DNA from: an uncultured Oscillospiraceae bacterium
GTDB lineage: Bacteria > Bacillota > Clostridia > Oscillospirales > Acutalibacteraceae
Length of the DNA: 64,000 nucleotides
Assembly (NCBI GenBank): GCA_900549825.1
Contig: URQB01000005.1
Location: 77,970 to 141,969, forward strand
Direction of reading: 5' to 3'
Shown here: positions 37,570 to 45,445 of the stretch, piece by piece
How positions within the stretch are numbered: the stretch's first letter is position 1
Layout of the letters: every line of letters begins with the position of its first letter
The notes under the pieces: model-generated
What the model was told of the DNA's origin: nothing
Database searches by the model: none
The model's input: the letters and a program-made list of their open reading frames with translations, nothing else
Position numbers and translations under genes: made by a program

Positions 37570-37598
37570 TCGACTTTTTTGGTGATATGTGATAAACT
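37570..37598 (+). promoter_or_regulatory. Promoter of the tandem M28 peptidase genes
   Basis: TCGACT (37570-37575), 17-nt spacer, TAAACT (37593-37598). The -35 has one mismatch from TTGACT. Confidence 0.55.
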
Positions 37599-37639
37599 AT
37601 AACCATATTTTTGAGAAGAGAGGGAGTTGAATCCAACAC

Positions 37640-38887
37640 ATGAAAGCGACAGAAGACATTCAGAATTACAAGGCCAAGGTCAAGGAATGTGTCAATTATT
37701 GCGTCAAGGAGATCAAGTATATCTGCAATGAGGTCGGCGGCCGTGAGTCTGGTAGCCCGGCGGAGCGCAAGGCACAGGAGCACATGGCGGACGAACTGCG
37801 CAAATATACCGACAGCGTGGAATTCGAGGAGTTTGATCTGCACCCGAAGGCGTTTATGGGCTGGGTCATCATCGTCGGCATCTGCATGATCGCCAGCGTG
37901 ATCCTGTATAATCTTGGGTTTGCATTGATTTCTCTGATCCTGACGCTGGTGAGTGCGATCTGCATGATCGCAGAATTTTTAATGTATAAGGAATTTCTTG
38001 ATCCATTTTTTCCAAAACGGACTTCTGCAAACGTCATTGCGGTGCGCAAGCCGCAGGGTGAGGTCAAGCGCCGTATCATCTTCAACGGGCACTGCGACTC
38101 TGCCTATGAATGGCGCTATACATACCTCGGCGGCGGCCATCTTCTCGTAGCTGTGATCGCGATTGCAATCGTGGGCCTGGTCGTCACCCTCGTCTGCGAG
38201 ATCGCTGCGGTTGCCACCGGCCATGCGATGACTGCATTTGACGGCGGATTCTGGAAGATCATGGGCTATGTGCAGCTGGTCTGGATTCCGTCCTATATCT
38301 CAATTTTATTCTTTACCCATTGGAAGCTCGTTGTTCCCGGTGCGAACGACAACCTGACCGGTTGTGTCAACGCGATGGCCGTGATGAAGTATCTGTCCGA
38401 CAATGATATTCGCTTTGAAAATACGGAAGTCCGGGCGGTGCTGACCGGTTCGGAGGAGGCGGGCCTGCGCGGCGCGAAGGCGTATGCCAAAAAGCATCAC
38501 GACGAATGCCTGCAAACCGAAACGATCTTTATCGGCTACGATACTATGCGCGACTACGATGACATGGCGATTTACAGCCGCGATATGACCGGTACGGTCA
38601 AGAACGACATCCGTGTGTGCAACCTGATGAAGAAGGCCGGCGAATACGCGGGGCTCGACCTGCCCTTCAAGAGCGTTTTCTTCGGCTCCTCAGACGCGGC
38701 TGCGATCTCTCAGGCCGGCATTCCCGGCGCGACCTTCGCCGCGATGGATCCGACGCCGGCGCGCTATTACCACACCCGTCTGGATACGGCGGACAATCTC
38801 GACCCCAAAATGATCGAGGCAGGCCTCAATCTGGCTCTGGAAACCACATACCTCTTTGATAAAGAGGGCCTGAAAGAGAGCTATTGA
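37640..38887 (+). CDS. Membrane-embedded M28-family metallopeptidase, copy 1
   Basis: A 415-aa protein. The M28 fold is interrupted by membrane segments: two at about residues 71-115 and two at about 165-225. Two-metal ligands are all visible: His151 and Asp153 (GHCDSAYEW), Asp237 (GANDNLTG), Glu272-Glu273 (GSEEAGLRG), Asp301 (GYDTMRD) and a final His in YYHTRLDT. The N-terminal block RESGSPAERKAQEHMADEL is the usual M28 start. The placement of helices inside the catalytic domain is unusual for this family. A paralogue follows at 39109 (same architecture), 221 nt downstream. Likely an aminopeptidase acting at the membrane; the side and substrate are unknown. Confidence 0.85.
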   Translation: MKATEDIQNYKAKVKECVNYCVKEIKYICNEVGGRESGSPAERKAQEHMADELRKYTDSVEFEEFDLHPKAFMGWVIIVGICMIASVILYNLGFALISLILTLVSAICMIAEFLMYKEFLDPFFPKRTSANVIAVRKPQGEVKRRIIFNGHCDSAYEWRYTYLGGGHLLVAVIAIAIVGLVVTLVCEIAAVATGHAMTAFDGGFWKIMGYVQLVWIPSYISILFFTHWKLVVPGANDNLTGCVNAMAVMKYLSDNDIRFENTEVRAVLTGSEEAGLRGAKAYAKKHHDECLQTETIFIGYDTMRDYDDMAIYSRDMTGTVKNDIRVCNLMKKAGEYAGLDLPFKSVFFGSSDAAAISQAGIPGATFAAMDPTPARYYHTRLDTADNLDPKMIEAGLNLALETTYLFDKEGLKESY

Positions 38888-38903
38888 TTGTTTGAGCCGT
38901 CGA

Positions 38904-38934
38904 AGCCCACCCTGCGACGGCGTGGGTTCTTTTA
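38904..38934 (+). terminator. Hairpin between the two M28 genes
   Basis: A 7-bp stem AGCCCAC / GTGGGTT with an 11-nt loop and CTTTTA. It may give partial termination. Confidence 0.55.
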
Positions 38935-39108
38935 CGAGCAAAGGCTGGACACTACCCTCCGGGGCGGTTTCGGATTTCATTTTGTGCTGGAAGGCGGGCA
39001 AATCCATCTTCGGCAATGTCGATGACTGAGGCTGGGGATGCAATTTGAACGGTGCCGGACGGCCTCACAAGAGGGTTGTTATAATTTTTAGCTAAGGGAG
39101 AGGAAAAC

Positions 39109-40371
39109 ATGGCAGAGACGACGACTGAAAAAAGCACGATCCTGAAATACATGACGGACGGCATCCGCTATGTATGCGAGCACTACAAAAACCGTGCGCC
39201 CGGCACGGAGAGCGAGCGCAAGGCGCAGGAATTTTTCCGGGATGAGCTCAAAAAGTACGCAGACGAGGTCGAAATGGAAGACTTTGACCTGCATCCGCAT
39301 GCGTTTATGGGATTCATCATTCTGGCAGGGCTCTTTTCCCTGATATCTGTGTTTATGTACTGGCTGGCCCCGAAGGGGATCGTATTCCCGATCATTGGCA
39401 TTGTATTGACCTTTGTATCGATCCTGATGTTTGTCTTTGAATTTTTGATGTACCGTTCGTTTGTGGACTTTTTGTTCCCCAAACGCGTATCCCGCAACGT
39501 GATGGCGCGCCGCAAGCCCTCCGGCGAGGTCAAGCGCCGCATCATTTTCGGCGGCCATGCGGACGCTGCATATGAATGGACGTTCTCGCTCCACGGGCAG
39601 CTCGCGGCGCTGGTGCCGGTCATCGGTGGCGCGATCATCAGCATGTTCACCCTCTTCGGCTTCAATCTGGCAGCGGCCATCCATTCCGCGGGCGGCTCGT
39701 TTGAGATGGCGGGTGCGTGGAAGGTGCTCGGCATCATTGCGCTGTGCCTGATTCCGTTCTGCATCCTGATTCTATTCTTCATCAACTGGCGCGTCATTGT
39801 CGACGGCGCGAACGACAACCTTTCTGCCTGCTATATTGCGATCGCCGTGCTCAAGCAGATGGCCGATCAGGATTTCCGCTTTGAAAATACCGAGGTCTGC
39901 TGCCTGATCTCCGGCTCTGAGGAAGCGGGCCTGCGCGGCGCGAAGGCGTATGCAAAACGCCATAAGGAAGACCTGCAGGATGTGGAGACCGTCTATGTGG
40001 CAATGGACACGATGCGTGAGGTTGAGCAGCTGCAGGTTTACACGAAGGGCTGCACCTGGACGGTGTGGGACAGCGAAGCTGTGGGCGACCTGATCCACGA
40101 GGCAGGCGTCAATGTCGGCATCGACATGCCGCGCGCGGAAATCTATCCCGGCGCGATCGATGCGGAGGGTTTTTCTATGTATGGCCTGACGGCTGCGGGC
40201 TTCTGCGGCGTCAATCATGACCCCAAGACGTATTATCACACCAGGAAGGATACGCCGGATAACATCGGCGAGGACTGCATCGAGCTTTCCCTGAAAGTTT
40301 GTGAGGAGACCGCGCGGCTGTACGATGCAAACGGCGGCCTTGCCAAGTATGAGGCAAAATACAAGAAATAA
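39109..40371 (+). CDS. Membrane-embedded M28-family metallopeptidase, copy 2
   Basis: A 420-aa paralogue of 37640-38887 with the same order: RAPGTESERKAQEFFRDEL, two membrane helices, the ligand block GGHADAAYEW (His, Asp), two more helices, GANDNLSA (Asp), SGSEEAGLRG (Glu-Glu), AMDTMRE (Asp) and TYYHTRKDT (His). FDLHP-AFMG and FPKR-S-NV are shared almost exactly with copy 1. All ligands are kept in both, so both are probably active and may form a heterodimer or differ in specificity. It ends before a strong terminator. Ribosome site GGGAGAGG. Confidence 0.85.
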   Translation: MAETTTEKSTILKYMTDGIRYVCEHYKNRAPGTESERKAQEFFRDELKKYADEVEMEDFDLHPHAFMGFIILAGLFSLISVFMYWLAPKGIVFPIIGIVLTFVSILMFVFEFLMYRSFVDFLFPKRVSRNVMARRKPSGEVKRRIIFGGHADAAYEWTFSLHGQLAALVPVIGGAIISMFTLFGFNLAAAIHSAGGSFEMAGAWKVLGIIALCLIPFCILILFFINWRVIVDGANDNLSACYIAIAVLKQMADQDFRFENTEVCCLISGSEEAGLRGAKAYAKRHKEDLQDVETVYVAMDTMREVEQLQVYTKGCTWTVWDSEAVGDLIHEAGVNVGIDMPRAEIYPGAIDAEGFSMYGLTAAGFCGVNHDPKTYYHTRKDTPDNIGEDCIELSLKVCEETARLYDANGGLAKYEAKYKK

Positions 40372-40420
40372 TGCTCTTCTCCGGAAGGGGAACGGCAGAA
40401 CAGAACAATAGGCAGAATGA

Positions 40421-40452
40421 AACCCGCCTGCTCCGGAGCAGGCGGGGTTTTA
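40421..40452 (+). terminator. Terminator of the M28 gene pair
   Basis: A perfect stem AACCCGCCTGCTCC / GGAGCAGGCGGGGTT and TTTAT. Confidence 0.88.
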
Positions 40453-40511
40453 TGTTGGCTTTGCATGAGCTGGTGCGCTGTTATGTATATCGGTGGGGAA
40501 AAGGGCGGCGC

Positions 40512-40854
40512 TCACCGGTGGCGCCCCGCGTTCTGGAAGTCCTTACGATATTCCACGCCGGAGGTTTCCGCAAGCAGCCGAAGCTCTGTTATCCCGGATG
40601 GTGTTGATCCGCGGCAGGTGGGTGGTGAGCATATAGACCTGCGCCGCCTTTTCCACCGTTTCAATCAGACCGAAGGTCTCATCCACCGTCTTCCCGGCGG
40701 CGTAAATGCCGTGCATCCACCAGATCACAAGGCGGAATTCCTTCCTTTTCTCCGCCGTAGCCCTGCCAATTTCATTGGAGGAAAGAGTGAGGTTGTCCTT
40801 CACCATTGGATGTGAAAAGAAGATCGCAAATTCCGGGCAGGGCTCTGGCTGCAT
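40512..40854 (-). pseudogene. rhaD: Rhamnulose-1-phosphate aldolase remnant
   Basis: Only the last third of a rhaD gene remains on the minus strand. It reads PEFAIFFSHPMVKDN, SSNEIGRATAEK, LVIWWMHGIYAAGK (with the His that binds zinc) and DETFGLIETVEKAAQVY, then shifts frame near 40578-40599. The natural end (ELRLLAETSGVEYRKDF, stop at 40512) is readable in the other frame. The N-terminal two thirds, with the other zinc ligands and the active-site Glu, are absent. A TGA stands 2 codons before the first Met. Nothing more is seen in 40855-41002. Confidence 0.85.
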
Positions 40855-41021
40855 TTGTCATATCAGCTGAAAAGAGAGGGGGCTTGCCCATCTATTTGCC
40901 GGGACCCGGATTCAGGCTTGATTTGGAAAGCCCATCAAGCTTATAATATCAAATTAGGTGGGGAGACAGGTTTATGGTTGGGCAAATCATGTTTATCTCT
41001 TTGGAGGAGGTTTATTCATAC

Positions 41022-41615
41022 ATGGGTAACCATCTGAGCCACTATTTTATTGAGGATCATTCACTGCAGTCGAATATTCAGACGTTTTCTTATTATTTCG
41101 GCGCTGAGAAGTTTAAATTTATCAGTGATACAGGGATGTTTTCTCCCGGCCACGTGGATGATGCGTCCAGCCTTTTGCTTCATACGATGCCAAAGCGATC
41201 CGGGAGCTTTTTGGATTTGGGATGCGGTTATGGCGTCATAGGTATCGTGATGGGCAAGGTGTATGATTTGGAAATTACGATGGCGGATTTGAACGGGCGG
41301 GCATTGGAATGCGCCAGAAAAAACTGTGAAGCCAATCAACTGGCGGCAGACATCGTGAAATCCGATTGTTTTCAAAATATCAGTCGGTGTTTCGATACCA
41401 TAGCGTTGAATCCTCCGATCCATGCCGGGAAATCGGTGATCAATGAAATGTATGAAGGGGCCTATGAGCACTTGAATGCAGCCGGAACGTTTTATGTTGT
41501 GATCCAAAAGAAACATGGAGCGGAAAGCACCATTCGAAAGCTGATCGAGATCTTCGATAACTGCGAGACGTTATATAAAAAGAAAGGGTATTACGTTTTA
41601 GCCTGCATAAAATAA
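41022..41615 (+). CDS. Class I SAM-dependent methyltransferase (RsmC-like)
   Basis: A 197-aa protein. Motif I LDLGCGYGVIGI binds S-adenosylmethionine, ADLNGRALECARKN is motif II, and NPPIHAGK is the catalytic NPP[FYI] loop of small-domain N-methyltransferases acting on rRNA guanine (RsmC type). The N-terminal segment SHYFIEDHSLQSN, GMFSPGHVDDASSLLL fits the clostridial RsmC-like subgroup. ATG 41022 is 11 nt after GGAGGAGG; an upstream ATG (40974) has no site. The gene is more AT-rich than its neighbours. Substrate by homology only. Confidence 0.85.
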   Translation: MGNHLSHYFIEDHSLQSNIQTFSYYFGAEKFKFISDTGMFSPGHVDDASSLLLHTMPKRSGSFLDLGCGYGVIGIVMGKVYDLEITMADLNGRALECARKNCEANQLAADIVKSDCFQNISRCFDTIALNPPIHAGKSVINEMYEGAYEHLNAAGTFYVVIQKKHGAESTIRKLIEIFDNCETLYKKKGYYVLACIK

Positions 41616-41814
41616 TCAGCTTCTTTGATCCGGCGTCCGGGCCCTCACCATTTTCAAAATGTTCTTATTAAGGGGGATTCATACCCGCCGGTGTGGCTGG
41701 GGGACCAAAGCAAAAATTTTATAAACAGAGCGGGCAAAACATGCCGGGAAGCCCGCTCTCGCGCTATCATGAGGCCCTCAATCATTTTTGGATATCATCC
41801 GGAACCATTTTCAC

Positions 41815-41852
41815 CCAAAATAAAAAACCGCGAAGCACACAGCTACGCGGTT
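41815..41852 (-). terminator. Terminator of tRNA-Thr
   Basis: Minus-strand stem AACCGCG / CGCGGTT with an inner AGC/GCT pairing, followed by TTTTTATTTTG. Confidence 0.85.
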
Positions 41853-41857
41853 TCCTC

Positions 41858-41933
41858 TGGAGCTACTGGGCGGACTCGAACCGCCGACCTGCTGATTACG
41901 AATCAGCTGCTCTACCAACTGAGCCACAGTAGC
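41858..41933 (-). tRNA. tRNA-Thr (anticodon CGT)
   Basis: A 76-nt cloverleaf on the minus strand beginning GCTACTGTGGCTCAGTTGG and ending in encoded CCA. The anticodon arm CTGATTCGTAATCAG gives CGT, reading ACG. Acceptor GCTACTG pairs with CAGTAGC. The preceding 41616-41814 has only a hairpin AGAGCGGGC / GCCCGCTCT (41727-41759). Confidence 0.95.
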
Positions 41934-41993
41934 GAATATTCTGTTTTCACGCCGATCGCCAGCGAAAAACGCAGTGCGAATCACAGCTTTTAT

Positions 41994-42022
41994 ATTATAA
42001 TCAGAACCTCCTGCTTTTGCAA
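41994..42022 (-). promoter_or_regulatory. Promoter of tRNA-Thr
   Basis: Minus strand TTGCAA (42022-42017), 17-nt spacer, TATAAT (41999-41994). Confidence 0.85.
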
Positions 42023-42087
42023 GCCCTTTTTGCAAAATCTCTGAAAAAATTCTCCGGAGAGATGCAACGATCGTGCTTATCTGCTTC

Positions 42088-42130
42088 GGCGTTCCCGGCC
42101 GCTGATCCGATTGCCGGGAACGCCGTTTTT
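42088..42130 (+). terminator. Strong hairpin 3' of the phosphatase gene
   Basis: Stem GGCGTTCCCGGC / GCCGGGAACGCC with the T-run (TTTTTT) on the plus side only. As a terminator it points rightward, away from the minus-strand phosphatase ending at 42139; it may nevertheless stabilise that mRNA end. Confidence 0.65.
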
Positions 42131-42138
42131 TGATCGGG

Positions 42139-42876
42139 TCAGTCCGTCAGCTTCCGCACGATCGCGTCAAGCTCTTCACCGGTTACGCCGATAGATTCCA
42201 GATAGGCGCGCGTGCCGCCGCACGCTTGCTCGAGATAGTGACAGAATTTTTCCATTGTATCCGGGTCGGATTTCAGATGCGGATTCTTCTCCTCATCGAA
42301 GATATCGTTGCCATCCTCCACCATCGTCCGGAACATGGGCTGGAGATAGGTGTTGGAAATCTGATAATCTGCGATGATATCCAGTTTGTCCACTCCTGCC
42401 AGCGAGAGAAGCATCGCCGCGACGATCCCGGTGCGGTCCTTACCGAGCGCACAGTGGAACAGGACGGCGCCCTCGGGAGCGGCAGCGATCGCACGGAAGA
42501 CCTCCGCCATATTTTCCTTATGATCTGTCAGGCTGCAGACGTAGCTTTCCCACAGCGGTTGGCTTTCCACCTTGTCCACATAGGCGGGGTTGATTTCCAG
42601 CAGGGTGTAATGGTGATAAACGATGTCGGGCTCTTTTGCATAGGCGGAAGGCGCAACCTTCGATTCCCCGTTTCCGCGCAGGTCGATGACCGTTTTCACC
42701 GGGATTTCGGCGAGCCGCGCACGGTCCGGCCCCATCGGCCCGAACGGAATCCCGCAGCGGATAAAGCGGCCGAACTGCGTCACCTTTCCGTCCGCACATG
42801 GATATCCTCCGAGATCGCGGCAGTTAAAAACGCCGTCGAGCGGAATGCGGCGGGCATTGCCGGAAAAATTACTCAT
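42139..42876 (-). CDS. Tyrosine-protein phosphatase (dual-specificity-like, Y_phosphatase3)
   Basis: A 245-aa protein. The active-site P-loop HCALGKDRTG gives the CX5R signature with Cys and Arg in place. The upstream acid loop region and the N-terminal FNCRDLGGYPCADGK block are typical of bacterial Y_phosphatase3 proteins (related to Mycobacterium PtpB), which dephosphorylate phosphotyrosine and sometimes phosphoinositides. No signal peptide, so probably cytoplasmic. GAGGAGGATG precedes the start. Its partner kinase is not in the window. Confidence 0.9.
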   Translation of the reverse strand: MSNFSGNARRIPLDGVFNCRDLGGYPCADGKVTQFGRFIRCGIPFGPMGPDRARLAEIPVKTVIDLRGNGESKVAPSAYAKEPDIVYHHYTLLEINPAYVDKVESQPLWESYVCSLTDHKENMAEVFRAIAAAPEGAVLFHCALGKDRTGIVAAMLLSLAGVDKLDIIADYQISNTYLQPMFRTMVEDGNDIFDEEKNPHLKSDPDTMEKFCHYLEQACGGTRAYLESIGVTGEELDAIVRKLTD

Positions 42877-43118
42877 AGCTCATCCTCCTCAAAATTTGCC
42901 GGCGGGCATATGAAACACCGTCCGGAAAAAGCGGTAATGAGATAAGTATACCATTTCTGCCGCGCAACGTCAATTTCCAGAAGTGGAGCGGTCTTTTTTA
43001 CGCTTTGATGGATCAGGCAATTGTATTTTTTCAGGAATCTGATAAGATAGATAACAGGCATAACGGCAGTTGGCGGGAGCCGCTTCTGTCCGGATGTTAA
43101 TTCTATGAAGAAAGGTAT

Positions 43119-43874
43119 GTGAACCCTCTGATGATAAAAAGAGGAAGCGCCCTTTTGATGGCCGCTTTATTGCTGTTTGGTATCGCGGGCTGTGGCAGGC
43201 AGACGGGCGATATCCGGATCGGAAACAAAACGCTGCCGCAGGATTCGGAAAACCTTGCGCTGTGCCTGAGCGAAATTGAGGACTTATCCCCGATCCGCGG
43301 GTTTCAGAAGGCGTCCAAGGTGAGCCTGTGCAACAACGGCCTGACGGATCTTTCCGCCCTGAAGGATATGAAGCAGATTATCAATCTGGATGTATCGGAG
43401 AATCAGATTACGGATGTATCGGTACTGGAGAGCCTCCCCCAACTGAAGATTCTGAATATCGCGGGCAATCAGGTCTCTGATCTCGCGCCTTTGGCAGGGC
43501 TTACAGCGCTGGAGAGCATCAATTTATCCAATAACCCGATTGATGAGATTGGGGTTTTATCCGGCATGAAAAACCTGACGGTTGCCGAGTTGTCCCACAG
43601 CCAGATCAGTGACCTGACGCCTCTTGCGGGATTGACAGGCCTTGCCAGCCTTCGGCTGTCCTACAATCAGATTACGGACATTACGCCGCTCGCAGGGCTT
43701 CAGAACGTGACACATCTTTCTCTTGCAGGAAATGAGATCAAAGGGGAGGAGAACCTGCAGGTATTGATGCAGATGAAGAGCCTGGTTTCCCTGACGTTGG
43801 GCTCCGGCTTCACGCAGGAAGAGGTGGAGCGCCTGCAAAAGGCGCTGCCGGATTGTATGATATTCGGTCGGTAA
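43119..43874 (+). CDS. Leucine-rich-repeat lipoprotein, copy 1
   Basis: A 251-aa surface protein with a lipoprotein signal (LLLFGIAGC) and then about seven 22-residue internalin-type leucine-rich repeats (consensus L--L-L--N-I-D-TPLAGL), for example LAPLAGLTALESINLSNNPI and LTPLAGLTGLASLRLSYNQI. The C-terminal cap ends in LQKALPDC. GTG 43119 with AAAGG 3 nt upstream is taken as start; ATG 43131 gives a neater signal peptide but poor spacing. Such proteins bind protein ligands at the cell surface. The C-terminal cap and organisation match the second LRR lipoprotein at 46370-47116. Confidence 0.87.
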   Translation: MNPLMIKRGSALLMAALLLFGIAGCGRQTGDIRIGNKTLPQDSENLALCLSEIEDLSPIRGFQKASKVSLCNNGLTDLSALKDMKQIINLDVSENQITDVSVLESLPQLKILNIAGNQVSDLAPLAGLTALESINLSNNPIDEIGVLSGMKNLTVAELSHSQISDLTPLAGLTGLASLRLSYNQITDITPLAGLQNVTHLSLAGNEIKGEENLQVLMQMKSLVSLTLGSGFTQEEVERLQKALPDCMIFGR

Positions 43875-43893
43875 ATGTTGAATCTTGATTCTG

Positions 43894-43922
43894 TTGACAA
43901 TAAAAGAGGGCGGTGCTAGGAT
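43894..43922 (+). promoter_or_regulatory. Promoter of surface protein gene 43983
   Basis: TTGACA (43894-43899), 17-nt spacer, TAGGAT (43917-43922). Confidence 0.85.
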
Positions 43923-43982
43923 AAAAATATATCCAAAATAATATGTTTTGGATAAAGATTTATAGAGAAAGGATGAAAAAGA

Positions 43983-44951
43983 ATGACAATGGGTAAGAGA
44001 CTGCTCAGTATTCTAGTGGCGCTGTGTATGGTATTGTCTGTGATCGGCGTTGCCGCTTACGCGGCCAGTGACAGCGAACCTCAGCAGCAGGCAGATCCGC
44101 TGGCTGCGGTGGAGATTCCGGTGCCGTCAGAGGTGAAAGATTTTGCGATAAAGTACTTTGGCAGCACACAGGCGTTTGCGGACTTCGTTGCCAGTACGGT
44201 AGGGAAAATTGTAACAGGCACGAAGAGCGATCATCTGGCGGAGGTAATCGTGAGGGCGTTTGAGGATGGCATCATCATCGGCAATATCAGCACGATGACG
44301 GATGAAGAGGTTAAAGTGATGCTCGACCAGATTTACTGGGTCTATGCAGACAATCCAGGCCCGATTACACAGACGGTTGATTGCATCAAGATGTTTGTCA
44401 ACTGGTGCGATGCGGCAATCCATTTCGGTCAGGACGGCCCTCTGCTTGGCACAATGCAGAAGAAGCTTGCAACCTATTATTGGAATTGGCTGCAAGAGCA
44501 CTGCGTACCGGGTCTAGGACCGGATGCGCCGGTTGATCCGAGCGAGCCCTCGACGGAGCCGACTGAACCCTCGACGGAGCCGACCAAGCCCTCGACGGAG
44601 CCGACTGAACCCTCGACGGAGCCGACCAGGCCCTCGACGGAGCCGACTGAGCCCTCAACGGAGCCGACCGAGCCCTCAACGGAGCCGACTGAGCCTTCGA
44701 CAGAGTCGGCGGTAGCTCCCACAGACGAGCCTACAATGGCTCCCACGGATGAGCCCACAGCAGGTCTCACAGACGACCCAGGTGAACCGGCACAGACGAA
44801 TGAGGCGCCTGCAGGGGAACAGCCTTCCTCGCAGGAAGCGAGCCCGGATACCGGTGATTCCACTGCAGTTTCCGCGCTTGTGCTCGTTTCGACGGCCGCA
44901 GCCGCAGCTTTTGTTCTGACCTGCAAGAGAGGCAAACGGATTGAGAAATAA
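43983..44951 (+). CDS. Cell-wall-anchored surface protein with PSTEPTE repeats, copy 1
   Basis: A 322-aa secreted protein. The signal peptide (to about residue 27, GVAAYA) is followed by a 150-residue conserved domain (VKDFAIKYFGSTQAFADFV, IIIGNISTMTDEEVKVMLDQIYWVYADNPG, LATYYWNWLQEHC). It then has a 7-residue tandem repeat PSTEPTE/K/R (about seven and a half copies), a Pro/Thr/Glu stalk, and the C-terminal sorting signal SPDTGDS, hydrophobic helix, KRGKRIEK. SPDTG is a class of sortase motif (S/N/P)PxTG used by clostridial SrtB-type enzymes rather than LPxTG. It is paralogous to 45446-46138 over the conserved domain. The domain's function is unknown; the near-identical IYWVYADNPG-ITQTVDCIKM block is the core. 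Confidence 0.85.
   Translation: MTMGKRLLSILVALCMVLSVIGVAAYAASDSEPQQQADPLAAVEIPVPSEVKDFAIKYFGSTQAFADFVASTVGKIVTGTKSDHLAEVIVRAFEDGIIIGNISTMTDEEVKVMLDQIYWVYADNPGPITQTVDCIKMFVNWCDAAIHFGQDGPLLGTMQKKLATYYWNWLQEHCVPGLGPDAPVDPSEPSTEPTEPSTEPTKPSTEPTEPSTEPTRPSTEPTEPSTEPTEPSTEPTEPSTESAVAPTDEPTMAPTDEPTAGLTDDPGEPAQTNEAPAGEQPSSQEASPDTGDSTAVSALVLVSTAAAAAFVLTCKRGKRIEK
44547..44708 (+). repeat. 21-bp tandem repeat (7-aa PSTEPTE unit)
   Basis: Seven full and one partial copies of a 21-nt unit (CCCTCGACGGAGCCGACTGAA type) code for the stalk of the anchored protein. Copies are nearly identical at the DNA level, so the number may vary between strains by slippage. Confidence 0.93.
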
Positions 44952-44966
44952 CCGAACGGCATGATA

Positions 44967-45006
44967 AAATACCGCAGGGCTGAGGAGACTGCCTTGCGGT
45001 ATTTTT
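44967..45006 (+). terminator. Terminator after surface protein copy 1
   Basis: Stem AATACCGCAGGGC / GCCTTGCGGTATT with TTTTT. It closely resembles the terminator at 46167-46207, in line with duplication of the locus. Confidence 0.85.
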
Positions 45007-45038
45007 CTTTGGAATCGATCGGGCGTGGGGAAACTTGC

Positions 45039-45203
45039 TTATAGGTCGTCCGCATCCTGAACCGGTCGTTCTTTCTGCTGGGCCGTGCCTGTGTAACTGC
45101 CCAGCACGTCGGTTGGAATTCCATTTTCAGCTGTCTGCCAGATCTCAGCGAGCACTTCAGGGGGGAGCGCTGGCTGAGTTCTTTTGTTCCTCGGTTTCTC
45201 CAT
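45039..45203 (-). CDS. Small conserved protein (54 aa) with GSYTGT and QDADDL tail
   Basis: A minus-strand gene below usual length cutoffs: MEKPRNKRTQPALPPEVL, IWQTAENGIPTDVLGSYTGT, and an acidic end PVQDADDL. I recognise this pattern from short unnamed proteins in gut Clostridia that share D--GSYTG and a final (Q/E)DADDL. The GSYTG plus acidic end may be a binding tag. It begins with ATG 45203 after GGAAAGGA (12 nt). Codon use is normal. It lies between the two anchored surface protein genes on the opposite strand. The function is unknown. Confidence 0.72.
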   Translation of the reverse strand: MEKPRNKRTQPALPPEVLAEIWQTAENGIPTDVLGSYTGTAQQKERPVQDADDL

Positions 45204-45343
45204 TTATCTGTCAGTTCCTTTCCGCACATTTTTTAGTTTATTGCAGGTTTAAGATAGTTTGCGTATTCCGAGCCGGAATCATCAGAGAAAAAATAAGCCG
45301 TTACAGGTAAAAGTTACCGAATGAAAGGATTACAAAGAATCGA

Positions 45344-45372
45344 TTGACAAACAAGCGGCAAGCTTGTAGAAT
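45344..45372 (+). promoter_or_regulatory. Promoter of surface protein gene 45446
   Basis: TTGACA (45344-45349), 17-nt spacer, TAGAAT (45367-45372). It has the same architecture as the promoter of copy 1. Confidence 0.87.
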
Positions 45373-45445
45373 AAAAATGGTATATACAGGGAGAGTTCTT
45401 CTTGTATGATAGCTGAAAGATCAAAGAGAAAGGATTGAAAAGTAA

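Noticed and set aside
44547..44708. CRISPR-like array
   Set aside because: The 21-bp repeats are contiguous, in frame and coding; there are no spacers.
44477..45229. Long 250-aa minus-strand frame over the surface protein gene
   Set aside because: It is the antisense of the PSTEPTE repeat and of the conserved domain, with a low-complexity translation; only the 54-aa gene in another frame is supported.
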